A stretch of DNA of 64,000 nucleotides from an uncultured Sphingomonas sp. Its GTDB lineage: Bacteria; Pseudomonadota; Alphaproteobacteria; Sphingomonadales; Sphingomonadaceae. Positions 1 through 10,889 of this stretch are shown here, piece by piece. The stretch is from contig NZ_CAJXWX010000011.1 of NCBI RefSeq assembly GCF_913062585.1, positions 50,758 to 114,757 on the forward strand, in the 5' to 3' direction. The notes below the pieces were generated by a model. That model was not told the DNA's origin. It ran no database searches and worked only from the letters and a program-made list of their open reading frames with translations. Every line of letters starts with the position of its first letter. Position 1 is the first letter of the stretch. A program made the translations under genes and the position numbers.

Positions 1-1340
1 GGCGTGGCGCGGATGATCGGCAGCCCTTCCTCGATCGCGCGCATCCGCGCCTGGGCCAAATGCTGGGGCGGGCCCCAGCGGCCGAACCAGGCGTCGTTGG
101 ATGGATTGAAGAGCAGGCGCGGGCGATGGGCTTCGTCCACGACCTGGCCCGAGAAGATGATCTCGTAGCAGAGCTGGACGCCCACCGGCCCGAAGTTCGG
201 CACGCGCAAGGAACGCGGTCCGGGGCCGGGGGTGAAGTCCATGTCGCCGGGGACTAGCCGCGCCAGGCCCAGCGGCTTCAACAGCCAGGGCATGGGCAGA
301 TATTCGCCATAAGGCACCAGATGCGCCTTGTCGTAGCGGCCGGTGATCTGGCCATTGGCGGCGATCGCGAAGACGCTATTCGCTGCGCTCGCCACCCGCT
401 TGCGGTCGGGTGAGAAATAGAGTGCGGTGCCGCCGACCATAGCGGTGTCGCGGGGGCCCAGCACATTGGCGATCTGGCGGCGCGTCCAGAAGGGCGGGGC
501 ATAGTTGAACCCAAAATAGGCCCAGTCGGGATAGCCGTCCTCGATCATGTCGCGCACCACGCCCTCGGGCCAGACGACCAGGCGCGGGCGGGGGCCGGGG
601 CGGCCTGACAATTCGATCAGGCGCCGGAGCAGCAGCGGTCCGTCGCTCTCGCCGCGTTGGTCCTGGCTGACATCGGGCTGGACCACGCGGACCAGCGGCG
701 CGTCGGCGGCGGGCTCAGGCGCGCGGGTGAGGGGGGCGGATAGGGCGGCCAGGCCCGTTGCGGGGACCATCACCGCCGCCAGATGCCAGCGCCTGCGAAG
801 TGCGAGCCAGATCGCGCCCGCCAGCACCACGGTCAGCCCAGACAGCGCATAGGTGCCGACGAACGCGCTCATCCGCGCCACGCCGATGACCGGCAACCAG
901 GCGACCGACAAGGGATCCCAGGCATAGCCGGTGAACAGCCGGGCCCTCAGATATTCGGTCGCGATCCAGGCGGCGCCGAAGATCAGTACATAGGCCGTAT
1001 CCGCCCGTCGTCCGCGAAAGCGCCACGCCACGCCCGACGCGGCCATCGGGAATATGGCGAGGTACAGCGCGAGCCCTACCGCCGCGACATAGCCCAGCAC
1101 CGGCGGCATCTTATCCTGAAAGTCGAAGGCGTGCTGGAACCAGTTGTTGTTGACGGTGAAATGTCCGACCCCGAACGCCCAGCCGCGCCACAAGGCGCTT
1201 CGGATGCTGGGGGCATCCTGCACCAGGGCGAGAAGGACGATCAGCCCAACGAGCAGCAGCGGCCAGAGGTCGAGCGGGGCGAAGCCGCAGGCGGCGACGG
1301 CCCCGGCGATCAGGGCGATGAGAGCGGGATAGCGGGTCAC
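1..1340 (-). CDS. lnt: Apolipoprotein N-acyltransferase, partial (C-terminus off window)
   Basis: Transfers the third acyl chain from phospholipid to the N-terminal cysteine of lipoproteins in the inner membrane, the last step of lipoprotein maturation. The frame is open from a GTG at 1340 to the window edge, about 446 residues. The N-terminal half is a series of hydrophobic segments and the C-terminal half is a nitrilase-like domain. The catalytic triad of the family is visible as Glu259 (in VVWPEG), Lys338 (in YDKAHLVPYGEY) and Cys391 (in QLCYEII), close to the E. coli positions. In related genomes lnt directly follows corC; here it is separated from corC by about 3.3 kb of other genes, so it needs its own promoter in 1341-1567. 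The end of the gene is not in the window. The GTG start is the first plausible start of the frame; no ATG precedes the first membrane segment. Confidence 0.95.
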   Translation of the reverse strand, partial: MTRYPALIALIAGAVAACGFAPLDLWPLLLVGLIVLLALVQDAPSIRSALWRGWAFGVGHFTVNNNWFQHAFDFQDKMPPVLGYVAAVGLALYLAIFPMAASGVAWRFRGRRADTAYVLIFGAAWIATEYLRARLFTGYAWDPLSVAWLPVIGVARMSAFVGTYALSGLTVVLAGAIWLALRRRWHLAAVMVPATGLAALSAPLTRAPEPAADAPLVRVVQPDVSQDQRGESDGPLLLRRLIELSGRPGPRPRLVVWPEGVVRDMIEDGYPDWAYFGFNYAPPFWTRRQIANVLGPRDTAMVGGTALYFSPDRKRVASAANSVFAIAANGQITGRYDKAHLVPYGEYLPMPWLLKPLGLARLVPGDMDFTPGPGPRSLRVPNFGPVGVQLCYEIIFSGQVVDEAHRPRLLFNPSNDAWFGRWGPPQHLAQARMRAIEEGLPIIRAT

Positions 1341-1396
1341 GGCGGCAGGATATGGCGCGGGCCTGTGACAGGAGCAATGCGGGATCATCCTGAAAT

Positions 1397-1528
1397 TCCT
1401 CCCCTGGAAGGGGAGGGGGACCATGCGCAGCATGGTGGAGGGGTATCGCCGCTTGTTGTGGTCCGCTCTCCTGGCCGTGACACCCCTCCGTCGGGCTACG
1501 CCCGCCACCTCCCCTTCCAGGGGAGGAA
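1397..1528. repeat. Intergenic repeat family A, copy 1
   Basis: A composite palindromic element between lnt and the VOC gene. It begins with a short hairpin (CCTCCCCTGGAAGGGGAGG), passes through GGTGGAGGGG, and ends with a reversed half (ACACCCCTCCGTC ... CCACCTCCCCTTCCAGG). Related copies lie at 9544-9662, 19664-19792 and 33544-33684, all between genes. It has no coding potential that fits the neighbours. Confidence 0.8.
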
Positions 1529-1567
1529 AGGCTGGCAAATCGGCCCTCGCCACCCTAGCTTGCGCCC

Positions 1568-1999
1568 ATGACCCTGCGCCCCTTCCACCTCGCCTTCCCG
1601 GTCCACGACCTGGCCGCCGCCCGCCATTTCTATGGTGAAATCATGGGCTGCCCCGAGGGCCGGTCGAGCGATCACTGGATCGACTTCGACCTGTTCGGCC
1701 ACCAGATCGTCGCGCATCTCGATCCCGCCGCCGAGCCCGTCGCCGTCGAGAATGCGGTCGACGGGCATCAAGTGCCGGTGCCGCATTTCGGCGTCGTCCT
1801 GACCATGGCCGACTGGGAAACCCTCGCCGCCCGGGTCGAGGCGGCGGGCGTGGCCTTCGGCATCGCGCCCTATGTCCGGTTCAGGGGCCAGCCGGGCGAG
1901 CAGGCGACGATGTTCTTCCGCGATCCCAGCGGCAACGCGCTGGAGTTCAAGGCCTTTGCCGACGATTCGATGCTCTTCGCCACAGAGATGCCCGCATGA
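1568..1999 (+). CDS. VOC superfamily protein (glyoxalase/bleomycin-resistance fold)
   Basis: A 143-residue protein of the vicinal oxygen chelate fold, a family of metal-dependent enzymes and small-molecule binding proteins. The start [18 protein letters not shown] is the usual first beta-alpha unit, and [15 protein letters not shown] near residues 115-130 is the usual second-half signature with the Glu metal ligand; His8 and Glu about 127 are likely ligands. The substrate cannot be told from sequence. The stop overlaps the next gene by 4 bases (ATGA), so the two are co-translated. It could be a dioxygenase-like or glyoxalase-like enzyme; the general family assignment is firm, the reaction is not. 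Confidence 0.88.
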   Translation: MTLRPFHLAFPVHDLAAARHFYGEIMGCPEGRSSDHWIDFDLFGHQIVAHLDPAAEPVAVENAVDGHQVPVPHFGVVLTMADWETLAARVEAAGVAFGIAPYVRFRGQPGEQATMFFRDPSGNALEFKAFADDSMLFATEMPA

Positions 2000-2298
2000 G
2001 CGCCCCCGTTTCGCTCGATATCCCGCACCAGCTCGGCAAGGAGGGCGTGCGCCAGCGGTTGGACGGGAGCATCGGCAAGATCGGGCGGATGATCCCCGGC
2101 GGCGCGACCGTCGAGCATCGCTGGGACGGCGACACGATGCACTTCACGGTCGGCGCGATGGGCCAGTCGATCGGCGCGCAGGCCACCATCTATGAGGACA
2201 AAGTCCATGCGGTGGTGAACCTGCCCGCTTTCCTGTCGCTCTTCTCCAGTCAGCTGGAGGCGGTGATCCGGTCGGAGGCGCCGAAGCTGTTGAAATAA
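1996..2298 (+). CDS. Polyhydroxyalkanoic acid system family protein
   Basis: A 100-residue protein resembling the PHA granule-region family of small proteins (PF09650). It begins [18 protein letters not shown], has a predicted beta-rich middle ([19 protein letters not shown]) and ends in a helix with [13 protein letters not shown]. Members are found in many proteobacteria, some beside polyhydroxyalkanoate genes, but the biochemical role is not settled. No PHA synthase or phasin gene is in this window, so a role in granules is only an inference from the family name. The ATG overlaps the VOC stop by 4 bases, so the two form an operon. Confidence 0.85.
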   Translation: MSAPVSLDIPHQLGKEGVRQRLDGSIGKIGRMIPGGATVEHRWDGDTMHFTVGAMGQSIGAQATIYEDKVHAVVNLPAFLSLFSSQLEAVIRSEAPKLLK

Positions 2299-2326
2299 GG
2301 ACCCCGCTTAGGGGAAAGGGGGGTAT

Positions 2327-2956
2327 ATGGCGCTTCATACCTGGTGGCTGTTCGTCGGGGCTGTATTCCTGTTGTCGGGAACACCCGGTCCCAACATGCT
2401 GCACATCATGACCCGCTCGGTCGATATGGGGCTGCGACGCAGCGTCGCCGCCATGGCGGGGTGCCTGAGTGCGGTAGTCCTCGTGCTCGCCGCCTCTGCC
2501 GCGGGACTCACCACGCTGTTGCTCGCGCTGCCGGGGGCGTTCGAGGTGATCCGTTATGCGGGTGTCGCCTATCTGTTGTTCCTGGGGATCAAGGCTTGGC
2601 GGGCCGAGGTCGCGCCGGTCGATGTCGGCGACGGGGCGATCCCGCCCGGCCTGTCGCGGCGCGCGGTATTTCGCGGCGGCTTCCTTATCGGGATCAGCAA
2701 TCCCAAGCTGATCCTGTTCGCGGTCGCCTTCCTTCCGCAGTTCATCAACCCGGCGGAAGCGCAGGCGCCGCAATTCGCGATCCTGGTCGTCACCTTCGCG
2801 GTGATCGAGGCGCTGTGGTATGCGGTCTATGCGCTGGGCGGCCGATCGCTGGCGCGCTACCTCGCTCGGCCGATGGTCAAGCGGGCTTTCAACCGGCTGA
2901 CGGGTGCGATCTTCATGGGATTCGGCTTGGCCCTCCTGAAGGTGAAGCCCAGCTGA
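2327..2956 (+). CDS. LysE family translocator (amino acid/metabolite exporter)
   Basis: A 209-residue inner-membrane exporter of the LysE/RhtB family, which moves amino acids or related metabolites out of the cell. About six hydrophobic segments are visible, with the family motif TPGPNMLHIMTRS near the N-terminus (residues 20-32) and GFLIGISNPKLILFAVAFLP at the start of the second half. The length is normal for the family. A strong purine-rich ribosome site (GGGGAAAGGGGGG) precedes the ATG. It lies 28 bases after the PHA-family gene in the same direction and may be co-transcribed. The substrate cannot be predicted. Confidence 0.93.
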   Translation: MALHTWWLFVGAVFLLSGTPGPNMLHIMTRSVDMGLRRSVAAMAGCLSAVVLVLAASAAGLTTLLLALPGAFEVIRYAGVAYLLFLGIKAWRAEVAPVDVGDGAIPPGLSRRAVFRGGFLIGISNPKLILFAVAFLPQFINPAEAQAPQFAILVVTFAVIEALWYAVYALGGRSLARYLARPMVKRAFNRLTGAIFMGFGLALLKVKPS

Positions 2957-2964
2957 GCAGTCCA

Positions 2965-2989
2965 AGGGGCCCCGATCGGCCGGGCCCCT
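2965..2989. terminator. Hairpin between convergent genes
   Basis: A perfect 8-bp stem AGGGGCCC / GGGCCCCT with a 9-base loop sits in the 37-base gap between the convergent LysE and sugar dehydrogenase genes. There is no U-run on either side, so it may be a weak bidirectional terminator or simply a structured junction. Confidence 0.45.
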
Positions 2990-2993
2990 CGGA

Positions 2994-4322
<1,329 letters not shown>

Positions 4323-4655
4323 GGCCCACAGATAGGCCGAGCGTGCGGGCTGGGGAAGGGGGCGATATGCCGTTCCGGAGCAGATCGGGGGCCGCCCCAG
4401 GCCCGTCGCGTCATGCCCCTGCAAAAGGGCGGCCGCCGATGCAAAATGGGAGTGCATCGGCGGCCATCGACCATGCGAGGATCAGGGAGTTTACCCGCAT
4501 GGTCGAAATCGGGAAGTTTGGGTGTCCATAGTCTTGCGGAATGTCTTGGGGACAATGTTTCCGCCGACACTCATGGACTAGGGCGATTTACGCGGCGACG
4601 GAAATCGATTTAATTGCTACCCGTGATCGGATGAGCGAATGACGCCGCCGGCCGT
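4323..4655. other. Non-coding gap, 333 bases
   Basis: The region between the sugar dehydrogenase start and the corC stop holds only short frames without family resemblance. It is less GC-rich near 4590-4620 (GATTTAATTGCTACC). It must contain the promoter of the sugar dehydrogenase. No clear palindrome, terminator with a U-run or RNA gene was recognised. Confidence 0.5.
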
Positions 4656-5561
<906 letters not shown>

Positions 5562-5570
5562 CGGGGGGTG

Positions 5571-6086
5571 TCAGTCCTCGCGCACTAGATAGGGGTCGGC
5601 GATGCCGAGGCTGGCCAGCGCGTCGCGTTCGATCGCCTCCATCGCTTCGGCCTCGTCATCGTTCATATGGTCATAGCCTAGCAGATGCAGCACGCCATGC
5701 ACCAGAAGATGCGTGGCATGTGTTTCGGCCGAAATCCCGCGCTCGGCCGCCTCCGCCACGCAGACGCCGTGCGCCAGGACGATATCGCCCAGCAGCACTT
5801 CGCCATCGTCCGAATTCTGCGTGACCGTCTCGATCAGGTCGGGCTGCACCATCGGGAAGGACAGGACGTTGGTCGGCTTGTCCTTCTGGCGATACTGGTG
5901 GTTGAGCGCGTGGACCTCGTCGTCGCTGGTCAGCCGGACCGAGATCTCGATCAGTGCGGGCGTGGTCAGCAGGGGGCCGTGCGGCGTCCGCTCGATCGCG
6001 GCGCGCGCGGCACGGGTGGCCAGCGTCTCCCAGCTTTCCTCGTCCCCGGACCAGGGCTCTTCATGGATCAGGGCAATCTCGATCAT
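5571..6086 (-). CDS. ybeY: rRNA maturation endonuclease YbeY
   Basis: A zinc-dependent endoribonuclease that acts in 16S rRNA 3'-end maturation and ribosome quality control. The 171-residue product carries the family signature H-x3-H-x5-H as His130, His134 and His140 (HGVLHLLGYDH), preceded by the conserved KPTNVLSFPM and LLGDIVLAHG segments. The length is normal. The start overlaps the stop of the vapC-like gene by 4 bases, so translation of ybeY is probably coupled to that of the toxin. In most relatives ybeY directly follows phoH. Confidence 0.97.
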   Translation of the reverse strand: MIEIALIHEEPWSGDEESWETLATRAARAAIERTPHGPLLTTPALIEISVRLTSDDEVHALNHQYRQKDKPTNVLSFPMVQPDLIETVTQNSDDGEVLLGDIVLAHGVCVAEAAERGISAETHATHLLVHGVLHLLGYDHMNDDEAEAMEAIERDALASLGIADPYLVRED

Positions 6087-6496
6087 CGGGGCCTTTCCGG
6101 GGCAGCCAGGTCAGTCAGGGCGAAATCGTCGCCCTTGTACAAGAGTTCCGCCGCGACGCCATGGGCACAGGCATAGGCGAAGCAATCGCCCATGTTGAGG
6201 CGGGCGGGGTGATGGCCCTTGCCGTAGCGGGCATGGGCGATGACGGCCTGTTCGGCTTCTTCCGCGCCGATCGGCATGAGCTTGAGACCGAGTGCGATGC
6301 GGAATCGTTCGACCTCGGCCCATGCCAGTTCGACGCTCGTATCACGCGCGCGGCGGACTGCCGCCATCGTCTCCCAGAGCGCGATGGCGCTCGTCAAACG
6401 ACGTTCGTGGCGCTCGAGCCGATCCGCAAGCATATCGACATCCGGCTCTTTGAGGATGATCGCGACCAGAGCGGACGCGTCGACGAACAGACTCAC
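6083..6496 (-). CDS. vapC: VapC-like PIN-domain toxin
   Basis: A 137-residue PIN-domain ribonuclease, the toxin of a type II toxin-antitoxin pair. The acidic metal-binding residues are in place: Asp6 (LFVDASAL), Glu42 (LWETMAAV), Asp104 (LNMGDCFAYACA) and Asp123 (YKGDDFALTDL). The start overlaps the antitoxin gene by 4 bases and the stop overlaps ybeY by 4 bases. VapC toxins cut tRNA or rRNA; the target here is unknown. With all acidic residues kept, the toxin is probably active and held by the upstream antitoxin. Confidence 0.93.
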   Translation of the reverse strand: MSLFVDASALVAIILKEPDVDMLADRLERHERRLTSAIALWETMAAVRRARDTSVELAWAEVERFRIALGLKLMPIGAEEAEQAVIAHARYGKGHHPARLNMGDCFAYACAHGVAAELLYKGDDFALTDLAAPERPR

Positions 6497-6762
6497 AGGC
6501 CGCCCGAAAGATCGTCGTAAAATGCCTTGTCGATGACGATTCCTGTCGGTGGCGGTAGCGGCGAAGTACGGTGCAGTTCGGCGATGACATCTCGAAGCGG
6601 TCGCCGGTCTGGCTGTTCAGGCGGGCCTTTTGCCAGCAACTCCGCCAAAGCCCGCCGAATTGCCTCCTCCTCGCTGACGCCGAGCCGCCGGGCGGCGAGC
6701 GCGACCTGCTCGCTCGTCTCGGAGCCCAGCGTCAGCGGAGGATAGGGATCGCGTTCGGCCAT
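6493..6762 (-). CDS. vapB: VapB-type antitoxin
   Basis: An 89-residue protein upstream of the PIN-domain gene, overlapping it by 4 bases, which is the usual antitoxin-first order. The centre (LGVSEEEAIRRALAELLA, residues about 29-46) is a ribbon-helix-helix-like DNA-binding or dimer segment of the kind seen in Rv0623-like antitoxins. The C-terminal part (PPTGIVIDKAFYDDLSGG) is the likely toxin-wrapping tail. It starts 14 bases after the phoH stop. It normally represses its own operon, but here no separate promoter space exists, so expression may follow the phoH transcript. Confidence 0.85.
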   Translation of the reverse strand: MAERDPYPPLTLGSETSEQVALAARRLGVSEEEAIRRALAELLAKGPPEQPDRRPLRDVIAELHRTSPLPPPTGIVIDKAFYDDLSGGL

Positions 6763-6776
6763 GGTCCCATCCTATA

Positions 6777-7775
6777 TCAGGCGTTCGGCCCTTCATAGGC
6801 ATCGACGATCCGCCCGACGATCGGGTGACGGACGACGTCGGCGGCGGTGAAGCGGCTCATGGCGATGCTCTCAATGCCTTCCAGACGACGCACGGCATCG
6901 GCCAGGCCAGAGGCCGCGACGCCGCCGGGCAGGTCGACCTGGTTGGGATCGCCGCAGATGACCATGCGGCTGTTCTGGCCGAATCGGGTCAGGAACATCT
7001 TCATCTGCGCGGGCGTGGTGTTCTGCGCTTCGTCGAGGATGACGAAGGCATCGGCCAGCGTCCGGCCGCGCATGAAGGCGATGGGCGCGATCTCGATCTC
7101 ACCACTGGCGATCCGCCGCTCCACCTGCTCGGCGGGGAGGCAGTCGTGCAGCGCGTCGTAGAGCGGGCGGAGATAGGGATCGACCTTCTCCTTCATGTCG
7201 CCGGGCAGGAAGCCCAGCTTCTCGCCCGCCTCGACCGCCGGGCGCGACAGGATCAGGCGCTGGACCGATCCGGTGATGAGCTGCGCCACCGCCTGCGCCA
7301 CCGCCAGATAGGTCTTGCCGGTGCCCGCCGGGCCGAGCGCGAAGATCATGTCGTTCGACACGAGCTCCTTCATGTAATGCGCCTGGGCGGGGGTGCGCGG
7401 CACGATCGTCTTCTTGCGCGTGCGGATCATGATCGGCGGCGCCGAGGAGCGTTCGGCGCTCAGGATGCCGTCCAGCGTCGGTTCGGATGCCATGGCGATC
7501 GATGCGTCGACCAGGCCGGTATCGACCTCCTCGCCGCGCTGGATCCGCGCATACAGGTCGTTCAGCACGTCGCGCGCCAGCGCCACCTGCTCGGCGGTCC
7601 CCTCCAGCCCGACACGGTTGCCGCGCGCGGTGATGTAGACGCCCAATCGATTTTCCAACGCGACCAGATTGCGGTCATATTGGCCGAACAGCTGCGCCAG
7701 CACTTGCGGCTTGTCGAAGCTGAGTTCCGCCCGGCTGCGTTCACCGGCCTGGGCGGGGAGGGGCTTGCGGCTCAT
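6777..7775 (-). CDS. phoH: PhoH family ATPase
   Basis: A 332-residue PhoH-like (PhoL/YbeZ) P-loop ATPase, a partner of YbeY in RNA metabolism. An N-terminal KH-like segment (residues about 15-80) is followed by the ATPase domain with Walker A GPAGTGKT at 148-155 and Walker [10 protein letters not shown], and later [13 protein letters not shown]. It is preceded by a 388-base gap with nested inverted repeats that separates it from miaB. In relatives miaB-phoH-ybeY-corC-lnt is a common run; here vapBC lies between phoH and ybeY. Confidence 0.96.
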   Translation of the reverse strand: MSRKPLPAQAGERSRAELSFDKPQVLAQLFGQYDRNLVALENRLGVYITARGNRVGLEGTAEQVALARDVLNDLYARIQRGEEVDTGLVDASIAMASEPTLDGILSAERSSAPPIMIRTRKKTIVPRTPAQAHYMKELVSNDMIFALGPAGTGKTYLAVAQAVAQLITGSVQRLILSRPAVEAGEKLGFLPGDMKEKVDPYLRPLYDALHDCLPAEQVERRIASGEIEIAPIAFMRGRTLADAFVILDEAQNTTPAQMKMFLTRFGQNSRMVICGDPNQVDLPGGVAASGLADAVRRLEGIESIAMSRFTAADVVRHPIVGRIVDAYEGPNA

Positions 7776-7875
7776 GCGGTCCTTTCACCGTCTGTGGTTG
7801 CCACCAAGATGGGGTGGCGGCGGTCGGAACGCCAGCGAAATTGCGTGACATGGGTGTGACGTTCGCAAGGTTTTT

Positions 7876-8103
7876 GGCGCGCAGAGGCGCGGAGGACGCA
7901 GAGAAGAAGAGCACGTCCTCGCGATCGGGAGACCCTCTTCTTCCTCCGCGCTCTCTGCGCCTCTGCGCGATCAAGAAAATTTGGTTCGCGCGAAGACGCG
8001 AGGACGCGAAGATGGCGTATCAAAGTACCGTGTCTTCCGTCCGCGATGACGGGATGCGCTTGTGACGAGCGATACCTCTTTGCGCCGTCGCGTCTTCGCG
8101 TGA
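7876..8103. repeat. Two inverted repeats between miaB and phoH (family E)
   Basis: The first pair has arms near 7878-7908 (GCGCGCAGAGGCGCGGAGGA...) and 7936-7968 (...CTCTGCGCCTCTGCGCG). The second pair has arms near 7988-8013 (CGCGAAGACGCGAGGACGCG) and 8081-8103 (CGTCGCGTCTTCGCGTG). Both are purine-rich versus pyrimidine-rich arms that can form long hairpins. They split miaB from phoH. No gene is supported in 7776-8163. Confidence 0.7.
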
Positions 8104-8118
8104 ACGATCGGCATCGCA

Positions 8119-8148
8119 TGGGCTTCGACTTCGCTCAGCCTGAACGGA
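8119..8148. repeat. Intergenic repeat family B, single copy
   Basis: One arm (GGCTTCGACTTCGCTCAGCC followed by TGAACGGAGG) of the family B element, just after the stop of miaB. Other copies, mostly as inverted pairs, are at 21831, 31249, 36780, 43541, 54918 and 59890. Confidence 0.8.
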
Positions 8149-8163
8149 GGTAGGGGGGACGGC

Positions 8164-9486
8164 TTACGCCGCAGCCTTCACCTTCGCCTGTCCGGTCAGC
8201 GAGTTCGGGCCCGCCGCGACCAGTTCGACCTCGACCAGGTCGCCGATCTGGTGGTCGCCGATCAGATGGACCGACTGGAGCCAGGGCGACTTGCCGAGCA
8301 TCTGGCCGGGCAGCTTGCCGCGTCGCTCGAGCAGGACGGTGCAGGTGCGCCCAACGCTCGCCAGATTGAACGCGTGCTGGTCGCGGTTGAGCGCGGCCTG
8401 CAGGCGCTGGAGCCGGTCGTCCATCACCTCGGCGGGAACCTGATCCGCCATGGTCGCAGCGGGCGTGCCGGGGCGGGGGGAGTATTTGAAGCTGAACGCC
8501 TGGGCATGGCCCATCGCGTCGACCAAGCTCAGCGTGTCGGCGAACTCTTCCTCGGTTTCGCCGGGGAAGCCGACGATGAAATCGCCCGACAGCGCGATGT
8601 CGGGGCGCCCCGCGCGGACCCGGTCCATGACGCGCATATAGCTGTCGCGCGTATGCTGGCGGTTCATCGCCTTCAGGATGCGGTCATTGCCCGACTGGAC
8701 CGGCAAATGGAGGAAGGGCATCAGGCTCTCGACATCGCGGTGCGCGTCGATCAGCCCCTGCGTCATGTCGTTGGGATGGCTGGTCGTATAGCGGATGCGG
8801 TGCAGCCCCGGAATCCGGTCCAGCTCGCGGATCAGCCCGTGCAGGCCGCGGTCGTCGGCGTCGTTCCACGCATTGACGTTCTGGCCCAGCAGCGTGATCT
8901 CACGCGCGCCCGCATCGACCAGCGCCCGCGCCTCGTCCATGATCGCCGAATAGGAGCGGCTGACCTCCGCGCCACGCGTATAGGGCACGACGCAATAGGT
9001 GCAGAATTTGTCGCACCCTTCCTGCACCGTCAGAAAGGCCGAGGGGCCGACCTTGCGACGGCCGGGCAGGTGGACGAACTTCGACTCGACCGGCATGTCG
9101 GTGTCGAGCGCGGCCTCGCCCGCCGCCGCCTTCGCGACCAACTCGGGCAGGTTGTGATAGGCCTGCGGACCGACGACGACGTCGACCTTGGCGCGGCGGA
9201 CGATCTCCGCGCCTTCGGCCTGGGCGACGCAGCCCGCGACCGCGATCATCGGCTTGCGACCCTGTTCGCCCGCGTCCTTGCGCAGGCGGCCAATGTCCGA
9301 ATAGACCTTTTCGGTCGCCTTTTCCCGGATATGGCAGGTGTTGAGCACGACCAGATCGGCGGCGGCGGCATCGTCGGTCGCCGACAGGCCTTGCGCGGCC
9401 ATCAACTCGGCCATGCGCTCGCCGTCATAGACGTTCATCTGACAACCGAAGGACTTGACGTGAAAGGTCTTGGGGGATGCGGGCAT
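8164..9486 (-). CDS. miaB: tRNA-2-methylthio-N6-dimethylallyladenosine synthase
   Basis: A radical SAM enzyme that adds a methylthio group to i6A37 of tRNA, stabilising codon-anticodon pairing. The 440-residue product from the ATG at 9486 has the N-terminal UPF0004 cluster cysteines Cys15 (SFGCQMN), Cys51 (NTCHIREKA) and Cys86 (VAGCVAQ), and the radical SAM motif Cys158-x3-Cys162-x2-Cys165 ([15 protein letters not shown]). A TRAM domain is at the C-terminus. An upstream in-frame extension to 9543 adds residues with no family resemblance. The two iron-sulfur clusters link it functionally to nfuA, encoded upstream in the same direction. Confidence 0.97.
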   Translation of the reverse strand: MPASPKTFHVKSFGCQMNVYDGERMAELMAAQGLSATDDAAAADLVVLNTCHIREKATEKVYSDIGRLRKDAGEQGRKPMIAVAGCVAQAEGAEIVRRAKVDVVVGPQAYHNLPELVAKAAAGEAALDTDMPVESKFVHLPGRRKVGPSAFLTVQEGCDKFCTYCVVPYTRGAEVSRSYSAIMDEARALVDAGAREITLLGQNVNAWNDADDRGLHGLIRELDRIPGLHRIRYTTSHPNDMTQGLIDAHRDVESLMPFLHLPVQSGNDRILKAMNRQHTRDSYMRVMDRVRAGRPDIALSGDFIVGFPGETEEEFADTLSLVDAMGHAQAFSFKYSPRPGTPAATMADQVPAEVMDDRLQRLQAALNRDQHAFNLASVGRTCTVLLERRGKLPGQMLGKSPWLQSVHLIGDHQIGDLVEVELVAAGPNSLTGQAKVKAAA

Positions 9487-9543
9487 GGCGCGCCCCTTAT
9501 CGCAAAAGGCGCGCGCTCGCCAGCGTCGGGCGATGTCCTTCAT

Positions 9544-9662
9544 TCCTTCCCTGCAAGGGGAGGGGGGCGTGCGCAGCTTGGTGGAGGGGTGCCGCGTTAT
9601 CGAGAGGGTGACACCCCTCCGTCAGGGCTTCGCCCTGCCACCTCCCCTTTCAGGGGAGGAAT
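9544..9662. repeat. Intergenic repeat family A, copy 2
   Basis: Lies between the small secreted-protein gene and miaB. It has the same layout as the copy at 1397: hairpin TTCCCTGCAAGGGGAGG, GGTGGAGGGG, then ACACCCCTCCGTCAGGGCTT and CCACCTCCCCTTTCAGGGG. Confidence 0.8.
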
Positions 9663-9670
9663 ATTGGCTC

Positions 9671-10063
9671 TCAGCCCTGGGGCAGGCAGACGCGGGTTTC
9701 GTCCGCCATGTCGCTGCTCTGGCGATACAGGTCGGTGAAGGCCGAATAGGCTGCGTCGCGAGGCGCCTGCGGTTTGGAGGCGCCATAGCGGGTGATCGTC
9801 ACCGCTTCCGCATCGGTCACGACCGGGCCGCTGGAGCCGCGTGTCAGGACGCGGACCAAGGTCGTGCGGGTGGGGTCGTTATGGCTGACATACCAGCCAT
9901 TGTGCGCGGCGACCGCCTTGGCGAAGGTCGCCCATTGGCCGGGCTTGATCTTGCTGTGGCGGATCGTGGCGGGCTGGGTCCCGCCGGGGCAGGGATTCGC
10001 CATCTGGGCGCTTGCGGCAGTGGCGGTCAGTAGGCTGGCGGCAACGAGAATCGTCTTGAGCAT
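9671..10063 (-). CDS. Small secreted protein of unknown function
   Basis: A 130-residue protein not recognised as a named family. It starts with a clear signal peptide (MLKTILVAASLLTATAASAQ, cleavage after AxA near residue 19). The mature part has two cysteines (one near the new N-terminus in NPCPGG, one near the C-terminus in TRVCLPQG) that could form a disulfide in the periplasm. It contains IKPGQWATFAKAVAAHNGWY, a stretch that looks like an alpha-beta barrel dimer-type fold but this is a guess. It lies in the same direction between plsC and miaB, 76 bases after plsC. Confidence 0.72.
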   Translation of the reverse strand: MLKTILVAASLLTATAASAQMANPCPGGTQPATIRHSKIKPGQWATFAKAVAAHNGWYVSHNDPTRTTLVRVLTRGSSGPVVTDAEAVTITRYGASKPQAPRDAAYSAFTDLYRQSSDMADETRVCLPQG

Positions 10064-10139
10064 GGCATATCCCCCATCTGATCGCCGCCATCCTATCGCC
10101 AGGCTCGCGCGCTGGCGATGCAGGATTTCGGGCAGGATT

Positions 10140-10889
10140 TCAGGAGGCTGCGATCCGCCGTCGCGCCTCGGCCGCGATGGCCTTGCGATCGGGGAAGGCG
10201 GCGGGATCGAAGGGCGCCAGATAGTGGAGCGTCACGGTGAAGCGCCCCGGTCGGCGCAGCACCCGCCTGGCGTGCGCATCGCCCGGATCACTGCCCAGCC
10301 ACGCGAGATCCGCCGAGGCCGCGCCATAATCGATTCGCACCGGCTGGACCCGAATGCCGGGCAGGGCGGGGACCAGCGCGGCGAACAGCGCGGGCTTGAA
10401 GGGCAGGAGGGCCAGGTCGTCGCCGGTCGTCCCCTCCGGAAAGACCGCCAGCGGCTGTCCCTCGGTCAGCGCCGCGCGGATCGTCGCGACCTGATCGCTC
10501 ACGCCCAGCCGGTCGCCGCGTTCGACGAACAGCGTGCGGTTGAGGCTCGCCAGCCAGCCGATCAGCGGCAGTCGCGCCACCTCCGCCTTCGCGACGAAAC
10601 GCGTGCCGGACGTACCCGCGAGCAGGAGGATGTCCATCCAGCTCAGATGATTGGCGGCGATCATCACATCGCGGCGCTCAGGTGCCCCGATGACACGGAT
10701 ATCGGCGCCAAGAATGATCGCCACCCGGCGCAGGAACCGGCGCGGCCAGGGCGAGAACCGCCCCAGCGCGCGCCAGATTCCATGCAGCGCCAGCGCGACG
10801 AGCAGCGCCCCCACGATGCACGAAAGGCGACCCGCTGCACGCAGGCCGCCCTTTTGATCGGCGTCGACAGAGGCCGCGAGCGCGCTCAC
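10140..10889 (-). CDS. plsC: 1-acyl-sn-glycerol-3-phosphate acyltransferase
   Basis: Acylates lysophosphatidic acid to phosphatidic acid on the inner face of the membrane. The 249-residue product has one N-terminal hydrophobic segment (about residues 25-42), the catalytic H-x4-D motif NHLSWMD, and the substrate-binding block VFPEGTTGDD. The GTG start overlaps the fur stop by 4 bases, so the two are co-translated. An ornithine-lipid acyltransferase (OlsA type) is an alternative within the same family; the sequence alone does not decide. Confidence 0.92.
   Translation of the reverse strand: MSALAASVDADQKGGLRAAGRLSCIVGALLVALALHGIWRALGRFSPWPRRFLRRVAIILGADIRVIGAPERRDVMIAANHLSWMDILLLAGTSGTRFVAKAEVARLPLIGWLASLNRTLFVERGDRLGVSDQVATIRAALTEGQPLAVFPEGTTGDDLALLPFKPALFAALVPALPGIRVQPVRIDYGAASADLAWLGSDPGDAHARRVLRRPGRFTVTLHYLAPFDPAAFPDRKAIAAEARRRIAAS

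Noticed and set aside
2327..2956. LysE-type gene as part of a transferred island with the neighbouring genes
   Set aside because: Codon use looks like the rest of the window and no mobile-element ends or integrase were found; only the synteny break is noted.
7741..8119. Short frames between miaB and phoH
   Set aside because: They are built from the inverted repeats and show no protein-like composition.
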